NCBI GenBank assembly: GCA_016220045.1
Contig: JACRIP010000092.1
Coordinates: 1-5,718, forward strand
Direction of reading: 5' to 3'
DNA length: 5,718 bases
Source of the DNA: Planctomycetota bacterium
GTDB lineage: Bacteria; Planctomycetota; MHYJ01; WSZJ01; JACPWG01
Positions 1 through 5,718 of the stretch are shown one piece after another; the first letter of the stretch is position 1, and each line of letters begins with the position of its first letter. The notes under the pieces are model-generated. The model did not search any database. It saw nothing but the letters and a program-made list of their open reading frames with translations, and had not been told where the DNA came from. Position numbers and translations under genes: made by a program.

Positions 1-31
1 AGGCGTACCAGCGGCTCCAGAGCTGTGAAGG

Positions 32-60
32 ATTCTAGCTCGATCGTCGAGCGCACACAA
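32..60 (-). promoter_or_regulatory. Candidate sigma70-type promoter reading left out of the window
   Basis: On the minus strand a -35-like TTGTGT (55-60) is followed after exactly 17 bases by TAGAAT (32-37), which differs from the -10 consensus at one position. The spacer contains an inverted repeat, GCTCGA (38-43) and TCGAGC (47-52), where a repressor could sit between the two promoter elements. It would drive a gene lying beyond the left edge, which is not visible here. The -35 match is only three of six, so the call rests mainly on the -10 element and the spacing. Confidence 0.35.
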
Positions 61-162
61 GTCCAAGCCTGCCCGGGACTCGGGCCACCGATGCGACGGG
101 TGTCGTCTTCGCGGCCCCCCGCCCCGGGCGACGGCCCCCTTCCCCGCGGCCCATCGATGGTT

Positions 163-305
163 CCGCCCCTGATCGCCTCCGCCGGCGGCGTCGGCCGCGC
201 GATCGCCTGCGGCGCCCAGACCCTGACCAGGAGATCCTCTCCGGCTTTTTCATCCGGCTCGAAAACCAGTTCACCCGCGGCAACGTCGTGGACGTCAGCG
301 GCGGT
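163..305 (+). pseudogene. Remnant of an MscS-family mechanosensitive channel gene, frameshifted and truncated
   Basis: MscS channels open under membrane tension to release solutes. The + strand encodes their pore-helix signature in two frames. Positions 163-227 read PLIASAGGVGRAIACGAQ and then TLT; from 228 the next frame reads QEILSGFFIRLENQFTRGN and then VVDVSG. Together these match the family pattern AGxxGxAxGFGAQxLxxDxxSGFFI, followed by LExQFxxGDVVxV. Joining them needs one base added near 226-231. Nearly every third codon position in both pieces is G or C (22/22, then 23/26), as expected for real coding DNA and unlike the opposite strand, so the frameshift is recent or an assembly error. 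The upstream transmembrane helices and the downstream beta domain are absent. Homology ends at about 303, abutting the stop codon of the convergent cyclase gene. An Arg in the glycine-rich pore helix and a Cys for the usual Phe also suggest decay. The remnant could be the edge of a rearrangement or a chimeric contig end. Confidence 0.6.
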
Positions 306-3300
306 CATCCGCCGCCCGGCCGGGCGTCGAGAATCCCGCGCGCGCCCTCCAGCAAACGCCCGAGGTCCTCGCGCATGCCCTCCAGGCGCTGGAGACGGGC
401 CTCGAGGGCCGCGGCGCGGCGCGCGAACTGCGCGCGCTCGGTCTCGTCCCCCCGGCGCTCCGCCTCCCGCCGCGCCTCCGCCATCTGCGCGCGCCGCTCG
501 ACGATGGCCGCCGCCAGCTCCGCCCCGGCCGCTTCCAGCCGCGCGATCGGCAGGAGCCGCGCCGTTTGCCCCGTCAGCGCGCCCGCCAGGCCGGCGGCGA
601 GACGCCGGACCGGCTCGCGATCCACCAGGTGCTCCCGCAGCGTGCCCAGGGTCTCCTCCAGCAGCCCCAGCCGCGCCCGGCGCACCGCCAGCCCGCGCTC
701 GCGCAGGCGCCGGCGCATCTCCACCGCGGCCAGGCCCCGGCCGGTCGCGGCATCGACGGTCTCGTCCGGCCCCGGCGCCTCCAGGCCGCGCACGATCCCC
801 CGTACGGTATCCACCCGGGCATGCAGCGCGACCAGGTGCTCCATGCCCGGATCGTCGGGAGCGAGCGGAAGGAAGGCGTGGACCAGGCGCTCCTGGAAGG
901 CCGACAGGTCGCGGGGCGCCGCGGGCAGGGCGGCGACCTCCCGCTCCAGCCGACTCAGGGCCTGGTCTTCGGTCCTCCGGGACTCCATGTAGGCCAGCGC
1001 GGCGACGCGCTCCGGTTGGGGCGCCTCGGCCTCCTTGTCGAGCTCGGCGCCCCGGCTCTTCAGCGTCGCCAACAGCGGCTCGATCACCGGGGCGACCAGG
1101 AGCAGGTGCGCCGCGAGGGCCGCCTGCCGGCGCTCCAGCCGGGCCAGCAGCTCCTGCCGGCACAAGAGGCGCGCGCGCAGCACGCAGCCCTCCGCCGCCG
1201 CCTTCAGCGCCCCCGCGTCCAAGTCGGCGGGCGCCTTGCCGGCCGGCAATCCCCGGTCGATCGCCGCCGCCTGCGCGACCAGCTCGTCCCGCTCCCGCGC
1301 GTACAATTGGCTCGCGGCGGCAACCTCCGCCGCCACGCGCGCAACCTCCTGGGTCTCCCCGAGCGGGATGTCCAGCGGCGCGGCCCGGAAGGCGAGCGTC
1401 CGGTCCTCGCTCTGGCGGAGCTCCTGCGCCACCTGGGCAAGCGCGGACTCCCGTTCCTCGAAGGCGCGCAGGACCTCGACCGCGGAGGCGCCCGCGACGA
1501 TGCGCGAGGTCACCGCCGCGAGCACGGCCAACCGCCGGCGCATGGCCTCGGCGTACCGATCCCAGTGCTCCGCCGCCCGCCCCGCTTCCGCGCTCAAACT
1601 CGCGTCCCCGGCATTCACCACCTGCTCGGCCAGAAACCGGTTCCCCGGCTGCAGCCCGGGAATCTCGATCTCGGTTTCCCGGAACAGGTCCAGAACGGGC
1701 GCCGCCGCGAGCCGCGCAATCGCTTCCGCCGGCCAGGTCCGCACCAACCGCTCCAGAATGGCCGTTTCGCCGGAAAGCACGGCCAGGGTCTGAACCAGCC
1801 GCGGCCACAGGTCCGTCCAGTGGGCGGCTTGCCGCGAGGCAAGCAGGCGACGCGCCTCCAGCACCGTCTCCTTCTCGCGCAGCGCCAGCTCCACCCGGAT
1901 CGGCGCCGGCACCGCCGCCGGGGCGCCCAACTGCGCACGCAACGCCTCGGTCTCCCGGGTCAGGACCTGCGCCTCGCGGACCGCATCGTGCCAGCGCTCG
2001 ACGCAGGTCAGCCCCTGCGAGTGCAGGTTCACCGCGGCCCGGCTGCTCGCCGCCGCGGCAATCGCCCGCGCGCCCTCGGCGCGTGCCGCACCCGCCGGCC
2101 CGGATTCCTCGATCAGCCCCTGGAGATCCGTCTCATTCTCGACCGGCGGAAGCTGGAACTCCGTCGTCGCGACCTCTTCCTTCTGGCGCACGGCGCGCTC
2201 GACCGCCTCCAGCAACGGCCGGATGCGCTCGCCCACCGCGGCGGCCTCGCGCTGCGCCAGATCCAGCAGCGTGCGCAACGCCTCCAGGATCTCCCCGCGC
2301 CACTCCTGCTCCTTCAAACAGATCGTCAGCCGCGCCTTCACGATCTCCTGCTCCCGCCGCGTCGGGGATGTCTCGGCCCGCAGCCGTTCCAGCGACTGCG
2401 CCAGCGTCTCCTGTTCCAGTTGCGCCCGCTCGATCCGCTTGGCCAGGTCCGGCAGCGTGCGCTTGACCAGCGTGTCGTACTGCTCCAGCCGATAGCCGGT
2501 CTCCCACGCGCCGTCCTTGAAGCGCTTCTCAAGGTCGGCCCAGCGCTCGCGCGCCTCGTGCGCGGGCCGCGTCACGTCCGCCCGCTGCGACTCGAGTTCG
2601 CGCCGCCGGTCCTGCGAAAGCTGCTGCTCCTGGGCGTCCCGCCGGATCTTCTCCCACAGGATCTCGAGCACCAGGTGGATGCGCGCGCCCTGCTCAGGGT
2701 TCCACCGCAGCAGCTCCGGCGGCAGTTGCAGCTCCACCCACTGGTCGAGCGACTCCGTCCGCCCCGCGACCGAGATCGGAGCGGAGGTCGGACACGGATT
2801 CAGCGCCGCCTCCACCGCCTCCTTGGCGCGGCTCGGCACCACCAGGGGGCCCGGACCGGGAAAGGACACCTGCACCGGCGATTCGCTGAGCAGGGTATAG
2901 TCCGGCGCCGGCTGGCCCTGGAAGGCCACCCGGATCGAGTTCGGCGCCAGCGGCGCCAGCCGATCCAGCGCGACCTCGATCGACCGGCCGCGCAACTCGA
3001 AACTCCCCCCGGAGTGCACCAATGGACAGGCAATGGTGCTGGGCGCCGTCGCGGGCGCGGGCGTGAGTGGGGGCGTGAGCGCTCCGGCGCCCGCGTCCAC
3101 CCCCGGCAACACGATGCCGATCGGACCGACCAGGTCGGCCGGCACCGGTTCGTGGCCGAGCAGCCAGGCGGGAACGAGCTGGGGCAGGAACAGCAGCCGA
3201 CGGAAGTTCCGTCCGGTCAACTCGTACTCGACCGGCGGCAGGACCTGCGCGAACAGCGGGGTGTCGCCGTCGCGGCCGAGCGGAACGAGACGGCTCGCGG

Positions 3301-4261
3301 GAGCCGTGAGCACGACCTGCCCCGGCCGCAGCGCCACCAGGCGCACCGCCCGCGTCTCCGGATCGAGCACGTGGACCGCATCCCGGAGTTTCAGCGTGGT
3401 CTCCTGCTCGGCCCACAGGGCGAAGGCCGCCGCCGCCGCGCAGGCCTTCAGCGGCGCGTCCGCCAGCAGCCGCCGCGGGTGGTACCAGGGGCGATGCCGG
3501 GCGCTCCCGCCCAGGAGATCGCGCAGCACGCCGGCCAGCTCCTCCGGCGGGACCGACGGCCGAAACGTGCCCCGGTGCGCCAGCGAGATCGTTCCGCGTT
3601 CCTCGCTCAACACCAGCACTACGGCGTCGCTCTGCTCGCACAGACCGAACCCCGCCCGATGCCGCATCCCGACGTGGTACTGGGTGATGACGGGACTGGA
3701 CGAGGGCGGAAACTGACACTTCGCGGCCACGATGCGTCCACCCCGGATCACGACGGCGCCGTCGTGCAATGGGCACCCCGGATGGAAGATGGTCTCCAGG
3801 AGATCGGCGGTCACGCCGGCGTCCACCGCGACGCTGTCCGCCAGCTCCCACCGGTCCAACGGGTTGACGCCCGCCACGGCGATGAGCGCTCCGCAGTGCC
3901 GTGCCGCCATGCGCACGACGGCGCGCACGATCGGGTCGACCACCTGTTCGACCGGGTCCTTGGAGGCGCGCCGGGACAGGTCCCAGAACACGCCGGCGAA
4001 GAGATCCTTGATCTCCTCGGCGAAGATCACCGCGAGGACCAGCACGCCGACCTCGACCCGGCTGCCGCGGAGGAGGTCCACGAGCCCCAGCACCGCCTCG
4101 AACCGGAACACGCGGGCCGCCGCGTAGACCAGGGCCAGCACCCCCAGCCCGACGAGGATGCGCAGTGCGCGCGTCTGCCGGAACACGAGCAGCAGCCGGT
4201 AGAAGAGCCAGGCCACGACGGCGATGTCGAGCAGGTCGAGACCAAAGTCGCCCGGTTGCAT
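305..4261 (-). CDS. Membrane diadenylate cyclase (CdaA type) fused to a YbbR/CdaR-like region and a long coiled coil
   Basis: The protein (1318 residues) is predicted to join two ATP into cyclic di-AMP at the cytoplasmic face of the inner membrane. Residues 8-92 hold hydrophobic helices typical of CdaA (about 10-26, 34-52, 70-82). The cyclase domain spans about 95-250, with PLHDGAVVI (DGA at 167-169) and GMRHRAG (RHR at 200-202), followed by SDAVVLVLSEERGTISLA, all as in active family members. A second hydrophobic segment (about 269-284, PLKACAAAAAFALWAEQ) resembles the membrane anchor that starts CdaR/YbbR proteins. Beta-rich stretches at about 286-385 and 417-535 follow, separated by an Ala/Pro/Thr linker. 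Residues about 537-1318 are charged and Leu/Ala/Glu/Arg-rich, with coiled-coil character and no further membrane span. CdaA is usually about 270 residues, so some 1,000 are extra. If the 269-284 segment crosses the membrane, the rest is extracytoplasmic. The start has a GGAG-type ribosome site and gives a standard CdaA N terminus. The cyclase call is firm, the YbbR call moderate, and the coiled-coil role unknown. Confidence 0.93.
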   Translation of the reverse strand: MQPGDFGLDLLDIAVVAWLFYRLLLVFRQTRALRILVGLGVLALVYAAARVFRFEAVLGLVDLLRGSRVEVGVLVLAVIFAEEIKDLFAGVFWDLSRRASKDPVEQVVDPIVRAVVRMAARHCGALIAVAGVNPLDRWELADSVAVDAGVTADLLETIFHPGCPLHDGAVVIRGGRIVAAKCQFPPSSSPVITQYHVGMRHRAGFGLCEQSDAVVLVLSEERGTISLAHRGTFRPSVPPEELAGVLRDLLGGSARHRPWYHPRRLLADAPLKACAAAAAFALWAEQETTLKLRDAVHVLDPETRAVRLVALRPGQVVLTAPASRLVPLGRDGDTPLFAQVLPPVEYELTGRNFRRLLFLPQLVPAWLLGHEPVPADLVGPIGIVLPGVDAGAGALTPPLTPAPATAPSTIACPLVHSGGSFELRGRSIEVALDRLAPLAPNSIRVAFQGQPAPDYTLLSESPVQVSFPGPGPLVVPSRAKEAVEAALNPCPTSAPISVAGRTESLDQWVELQLPPELLRWNPEQGARIHLVLEILWEKIRRDAQEQQLSQDRRRELESQRADVTRPAHEARERWADLEKRFKDGAWETGYRLEQYDTLVKRTLPDLAKRIERAQLEQETLAQSLERLRAETSPTRREQEIVKARLTICLKEQEWRGEILEALRTLLDLAQREAAAVGERIRPLLEAVERAVRQKEEVATTEFQLPPVENETDLQGLIEESGPAGAARAEGARAIAAAASSRAAVNLHSQGLTCVERWHDAVREAQVLTRETEALRAQLGAPAAVPAPIRVELALREKETVLEARRLLASRQAAHWTDLWPRLVQTLAVLSGETAILERLVRTWPAEAIARLAAAPVLDLFRETEIEIPGLQPGNRFLAEQVVNAGDASLSAEAGRAAEHWDRYAEAMRRRLAVLAAVTSRIVAGASAVEVLRAFEERESALAQVAQELRQSEDRTLAFRAAPLDIPLGETQEVARVAAEVAAASQLYARERDELVAQAAAIDRGLPAGKAPADLDAGALKAAAEGCVLRARLLCRQELLARLERRQAALAAHLLLVAPVIEPLLATLKSRGAELDKEAEAPQPERVAALAYMESRRTEDQALSRLEREVAALPAAPRDLSAFQERLVHAFLPLAPDDPGMEHLVALHARVDTVRGIVRGLEAPGPDETVDAATGRGLAAVEMRRRLRERGLAVRRARLGLLEETLGTLREHLVDREPVRRLAAGLAGALTGQTARLLPIARLEAAGAELAAAIVERRAQMAEARREAERRGDETERAQFARRAAALEARLQRLEGMREDLGRLLEGARGILDARPGGG

Positions 4262-4264
4262 GGT

Positions 4265-4271
4265 CCTCTCC
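4265..4271 (-). promoter_or_regulatory. Ribosome binding site of the cyclase gene
   Basis: The minus strand reads GGAGAGG followed by ACC and the ATG at 4261-4259. The GGAG core lies six bases from the start codon, a normal Shine-Dalgarno arrangement that fixes this start. The divergent gene has no comparable signal. Confidence 0.7.
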
Positions 4272-4285
4272 GGGGAAGGGCAGGT

Positions 4286-4305
4286 CCCGGCGGGCGCGCG
4301 CCGGG
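4286..4305 (-). promoter_or_regulatory. Leader hairpin upstream of the cyclase ribosome site
   Basis: CCCGGCG (4286-4292) and CGCCGGG (4299-4305) form a perfect seven-base-pair, all-G/C stem with a six-base loop. In the cyclase transcript it would lie about 14 bases upstream of the Shine-Dalgarno sequence. It could affect mRNA stability or ribosome access, but GC-rich DNA produces such stems by chance and no known riboswitch was recognised. Confidence 0.35.
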
Positions 4306-4368
4306 GATCGGGGCCGCCGCGGATGTCGCCGGGGAGCCGTCGCGCGGCGTCCGCCGGCCGGATTCCGC

Positions 4369-4398
4369 TTGACAGGCGGCGTCCGCTGACGTTACTTT
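4369..4398 (+). promoter_or_regulatory. Candidate sigma70-type promoter for the DHH phosphoesterase gene
   Basis: A perfect -35 hexamer TTGACA (4369-4374) is followed after 18 bases by TACTTT (4393-4398), which keeps the key T, A and final T of the -10 consensus. Transcription would begin near 4405. This leaves an ATG at 4411 almost without a leader and gives about 80 bases of leader to the ATG at 4486. The -10 element lies inside the left arm of the dyad at 4392-4411. Confidence 0.55.
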
Positions 4399-4411
4399 GT
4401 ACCCAAAGTAA
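4392..4411. promoter_or_regulatory. Inverted repeat (candidate operator) between the two divergent genes
   Basis: TTACTTT (4392-4398) and AAAGTAA (4405-4411) form a perfect seven-base dyad around the six-base centre GTACCC. It is a conspicuous AT-rich island in very GC-rich surroundings. It covers the -10 elements of both candidate promoters, so a dimeric regulator bound here would block both genes. No regulator gene is in the window, and the family that would bind cannot be named. Confidence 0.5.
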
Positions 4412-4424
4412 TGGCGTCCGTCAA
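4396..4424 (-). promoter_or_regulatory. Candidate sigma70-type promoter for the cyclase gene
   Basis: On the minus strand TTGACG (4419-4424, five of six matches) is followed after exactly 17 bases by TACAAA (4396-4401, four of six). Transcription would start near 4389 and give a leader of about 128 bases before the cyclase ATG. Its -10 element overlaps that of the opposite promoter by three bases and its -35 lies downstream of the opposite start site, so the two cannot be occupied by RNA polymerase together. Confidence 0.45.
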
Positions 4425-4485
4425 CCCCGAAGTGGCCGCCGTCGCACGCCGCGCCCGGCCGGACCTCCCCCTTTCGCGGGGCCGC

Positions 4486-5547
4486 ATGACGAACAGCTCG
4501 GGACCGCAGAACGGCGCGGCCGACTGCGCCCAGGAACTGCTGAACTTCCTGGGCGCGCGGCGGGAGTCACTTTCTCCCCTCTTGATCCTGACGCACGACC
4601 ATCCGGACCCGGACGCGCTGGCCGCGGCCTTTGCCCTCGGTCATCTCGCCCAATCCGGCTTCGGCATCGCGTCGACGATCGCCTACGGGGGCGAAGTGGG
4701 CCGCACGGAGAATCGGGCCATGGTCCGGCTCCTGCGCATCCCGGCCCACAAGCTCACGCCGGGCATGCTGAGACGGCACGCCAACGTGGCGCTGGTCGAT
4801 ACGCAGCCGGAATTCGAGAACAACCCGTTTCCCCCACACCGCCGCGCCACGCTGGTCATCGATCAGCATCCCTCCCCGACCGTGCCGGACGCCGAGCTGG
4901 CGCTGGTGGATCCGCACTGCGGCGCCTCCTGCGCGATCGTCGCCGCCGCGCTGCTGCGCTCGGGCGCCGCCATCCCGCCCCGCGTAGCCACCGCGCTCGC
5001 CTACGGGATCCTGACCGACACCCAGGATCTCTTTCGCGCGGAGCGGCCGGACGTCGTCGAGACCTACCTGCACATGCTGCATCACTGCGACCTGCGCCTG
5101 CTGGCGCGGATCCAGAATCCGGCGCGTTCGCGCAAGTTCTTCACGACCCTGGGCAAGGGCATCCGCGACGCCCTGATGTACCGGAGAGTCCTGATCTCGC
5201 ATCTCGGGCCGGTTGAGACGCCCGATCTGGTCTCCCAGATCGCCGACTTTCTGCTCGCCTACCGGCAGACGGTCTGGTGTTTCGTCACCGGCCGCTACAA
5301 GGGTCGGCTCCATGCCTCGCTGCGCACCTCGCAGTTGGACGCGCAGGCCGGCGAAGTCCTGCGCGCCACCTTCGAGCTGCGCCAGCAGGCCGGAGGACAC
5401 GACACCATCGCAGGGGGAAGCTGTCGCATCGGCGCCGCGGAGCCGGACGAGGTGTGGCAGGCGAAAGAGCTCGCACTGCAAGCGCGCCTGCTGAAACGCC
5501 TGCGCGTGCCGGCCACGGCGGAACCCCGCCGACCTTTCCTGCGCTGA
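4486..5547 (+). CDS. DHH-DHHA1 family phosphoesterase (NrnA/DhhP-like), likely c-di-AMP, pApA or nanoRNA hydrolase
   Basis: This soluble, manganese-dependent type of enzyme cleaves c-di-AMP or pApA, or degrades 2-5 nt RNA and pAp. Numbering from this start (353 residues), the DHH domain shows motif I THDHPDPDA (H37, D41, D43), motif II ALVDTQ (D105), motif III VIDQHPSP (126-128) and motif IV GILTDTQ (D178). The DHHA1 substrate-binding domain carries GGHDTIAGG (303-311). Length and the absence of PAS, GGDEF or membrane segments fit stand-alone NrnA/DhhP proteins rather than GdpP. Motif III reads DQH instead of DHH, replacing a residue that normally binds metal. An in-frame ATG at 4411 would add 25 residues. 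The start at 4486 is preferred because 4411 lies about six bases from the predicted transcription start and overlaps the opposite promoter, and because family members have short N termini; neither ATG has a clear ribosome site. Divergence from a diadenylate cyclase favours a c-di-AMP-related substrate, which remains inference. Confidence 0.92.
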   Translation: MTNSSGPQNGAADCAQELLNFLGARRESLSPLLILTHDHPDPDALAAAFALGHLAQSGFGIASTIAYGGEVGRTENRAMVRLLRIPAHKLTPGMLRRHANVALVDTQPEFENNPFPPHRRATLVIDQHPSPTVPDAELALVDPHCGASCAIVAAALLRSGAAIPPRVATALAYGILTDTQDLFRAERPDVVETYLHMLHHCDLRLLARIQNPARSRKFFTTLGKGIRDALMYRRVLISHLGPVETPDLVSQIADFLLAYRQTVWCFVTGRYKGRLHASLRTSQLDAQAGEVLRATFELRQQAGGHDTIAGGSCRIGAAEPDEVWQAKELALQARLLKRLRVPATAEPRRPFLR

Positions 5548-5593
5548 CTCCGGGCGCCTGCGATCTCGTGCGCAGCGACGACTGAACCGTAGG

Positions 5594-5608
5594 GCGGGCA
5601 TGGCCCGC
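5594..5608 (+). terminator. Weak hairpin downstream of the phosphoesterase gene
   Basis: GCGGGC (5594-5599) and GCCCGC (5603-5608) pair perfectly around a three-base loop, 46 bases after the stop codon. No T-run follows, so this is not a standard intrinsic terminator. It may protect the 3' end or be chance. Confidence 0.25.
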
Positions 5609-5641
5609 AACCCAAGCGCAAGCGCAGCTCTGGCGGTGCTT

Positions 5642-5681
5642 CGATTGGGCGATTTGGCGATTGTGTGATTGGGCGATTACG
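5642..5681. repeat. Degenerate 8-base tandem repeat, five units
   Basis: Five consecutive octamers read cgattggg, cgatttgg, cgattgtg, tgattggg and cgattacg. The GATT core is invariant and the remaining positions drift. The stretch is clearly poorer in GC than the flanking genes and lies in non-coding DNA (5548-5718). It looks like a simple-sequence intergenic repeat; no mobile-element ends or gene were seen around it. Confidence 0.7.
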
Positions 5682-5718
5682 GAGCCGACGCGGTAGGCCG
5701 AAAAGCTTGCCGAAAAAA

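Larger units (their letters stand above)
4346..4420. repeat. Three direct copies of GGCGTCCG in the intergenic control region
   Basis: The octamer GGCGTCCG occurs at 4346-4353, 4378-4385 and 4413-4420. The first two copies share a longer 11-mer, GCGGCGTCCGC (4344-4354 and 4376-4386), exactly 32 bases apart; the third is 35 bases further on. That is close to three helical turns, so the copies face a similar side of the DNA. They flank both the dyad and the opposed promoters and could be regulator sites. In DNA this GC-rich the octamer is weak evidence. Confidence 0.3.

Noticed and set aside
3..308. Minus-strand open frame starting MTAADVHDV, overlapping the cyclase stop as ATGA and running off the left edge (102 codons).
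   Set aside because: It is codon-for-codon antisense to the second half of the MscS remnant, whose own third positions are nearly all G/C, and it runs through the candidate leftward promoter. No family was recognised in it.
305..4261. DisA (DNA-scanning diadenylate cyclase) as an alternative identity.
   Set aside because: DisA lacks N-terminal membrane helices and carries a C-terminal helix-hairpin-helix DNA-binding domain. Here the cyclase domain follows CdaA-type membrane helices and no such domain is seen.
566..4372. Long + strand open frame of 1268 codons opposite the cyclase gene, and another at 25-2466 of 813 codons.
   Set aside because: Both are Arg/Pro/Gly/Gln-rich antisense shadows typical of GC-rich DNA and show no domain motifs. 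The minus frame carries the clear cyclase motifs. Only the short MscS piece within 163-227 of the second frame looks real.
4262..4392. A c-di-AMP riboswitch (ydaO type) in the cyclase leader.
   Set aside because: The leader is about 128 bases of very GC-rich sequence with only one clear hairpin, and no ydaO consensus elements were recognised.
4567..5610. Minus-strand open frame of 347 codons opposite the phosphoesterase.
   Set aside because: It is antisense to a gene with all recognisable DHH motifs and has no motif of its own.
5691..5718. Possible terminator: CGGTAGGC pairing with GCTTGCCG around CGAAAA, followed by six A.
   Set aside because: The stem needs two G-U pairs, and the A-run lies on the wrong side for a terminator in either direction. 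The GCCGAAAA direct repeat there is too short to interpret at the window edge.
1..5718. CRISPR arrays, tRNA or rRNA genes, insertion sequences.
   Set aside because: No regularly spaced direct repeats with unique spacers, no RNA gene signatures and no transposase or terminal inverted repeats were found.

Overview
The window is GC-rich bacterial DNA (roughly 70% G+C by eye) holding two full-length genes that start back to back, plus a broken gene fragment at the left edge. No phylum can be assigned from the sequence alone. The high GC, the weak or absent Shine-Dalgarno signal of the right-hand gene, and a cyclase whose C-terminal part would lie outside the inner membrane fit an uncultured, probably diderm lineage; the PVC group is only a guess.

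Layout. Positions 1-160 hold no convincing gene, only a candidate promoter reading left off the window. Positions about 163-305 carry a frameshifted remnant of an MscS-family mechanosensitive channel on the + strand. It stops making sense exactly where the large minus-strand gene ends. Positions 305-4261 (minus) encode a 1318-residue protein: a CdaA-type membrane diadenylate cyclase at the N terminus with intact DGA and RHR motifs, then a second hydrophobic segment and beta-rich region resembling CdaR/YbbR, then about 780 residues of charged, helical, coiled-coil-like sequence. Positions 4262-4485 are a 224-base control region with overlapping opposed promoters, a dyad symmetry and a leader hairpin. 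Positions 4486-5547 (+) encode a stand-alone DHH-DHHA1 phosphoesterase of the NrnA/DhhP type. Positions 5548-5718 are non-coding, with a short hairpin and a degenerate 8-base tandem repeat.

How it fits together. The two genes read as a cyclic di-AMP module: one makes c-di-AMP from ATP at the membrane, and the other is of the family that hydrolyses c-di-AMP, pApA or short RNA. In Firmicutes the cyclase CdaA and its extracytoplasmic regulator CdaR are separate proteins encoded side by side. Here an equivalent arrangement appears to be fused in one polypeptide, with a very long added coiled-coil region that would be extracytoplasmic if the second hydrophobic segment spans the membrane. The opposed promoters overlap, so expression of the two genes could be mutually exclusive. 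The fusion, the promoter arrangement and a Gln in place of a metal-binding His in the phosphoesterase are the points most worth following.
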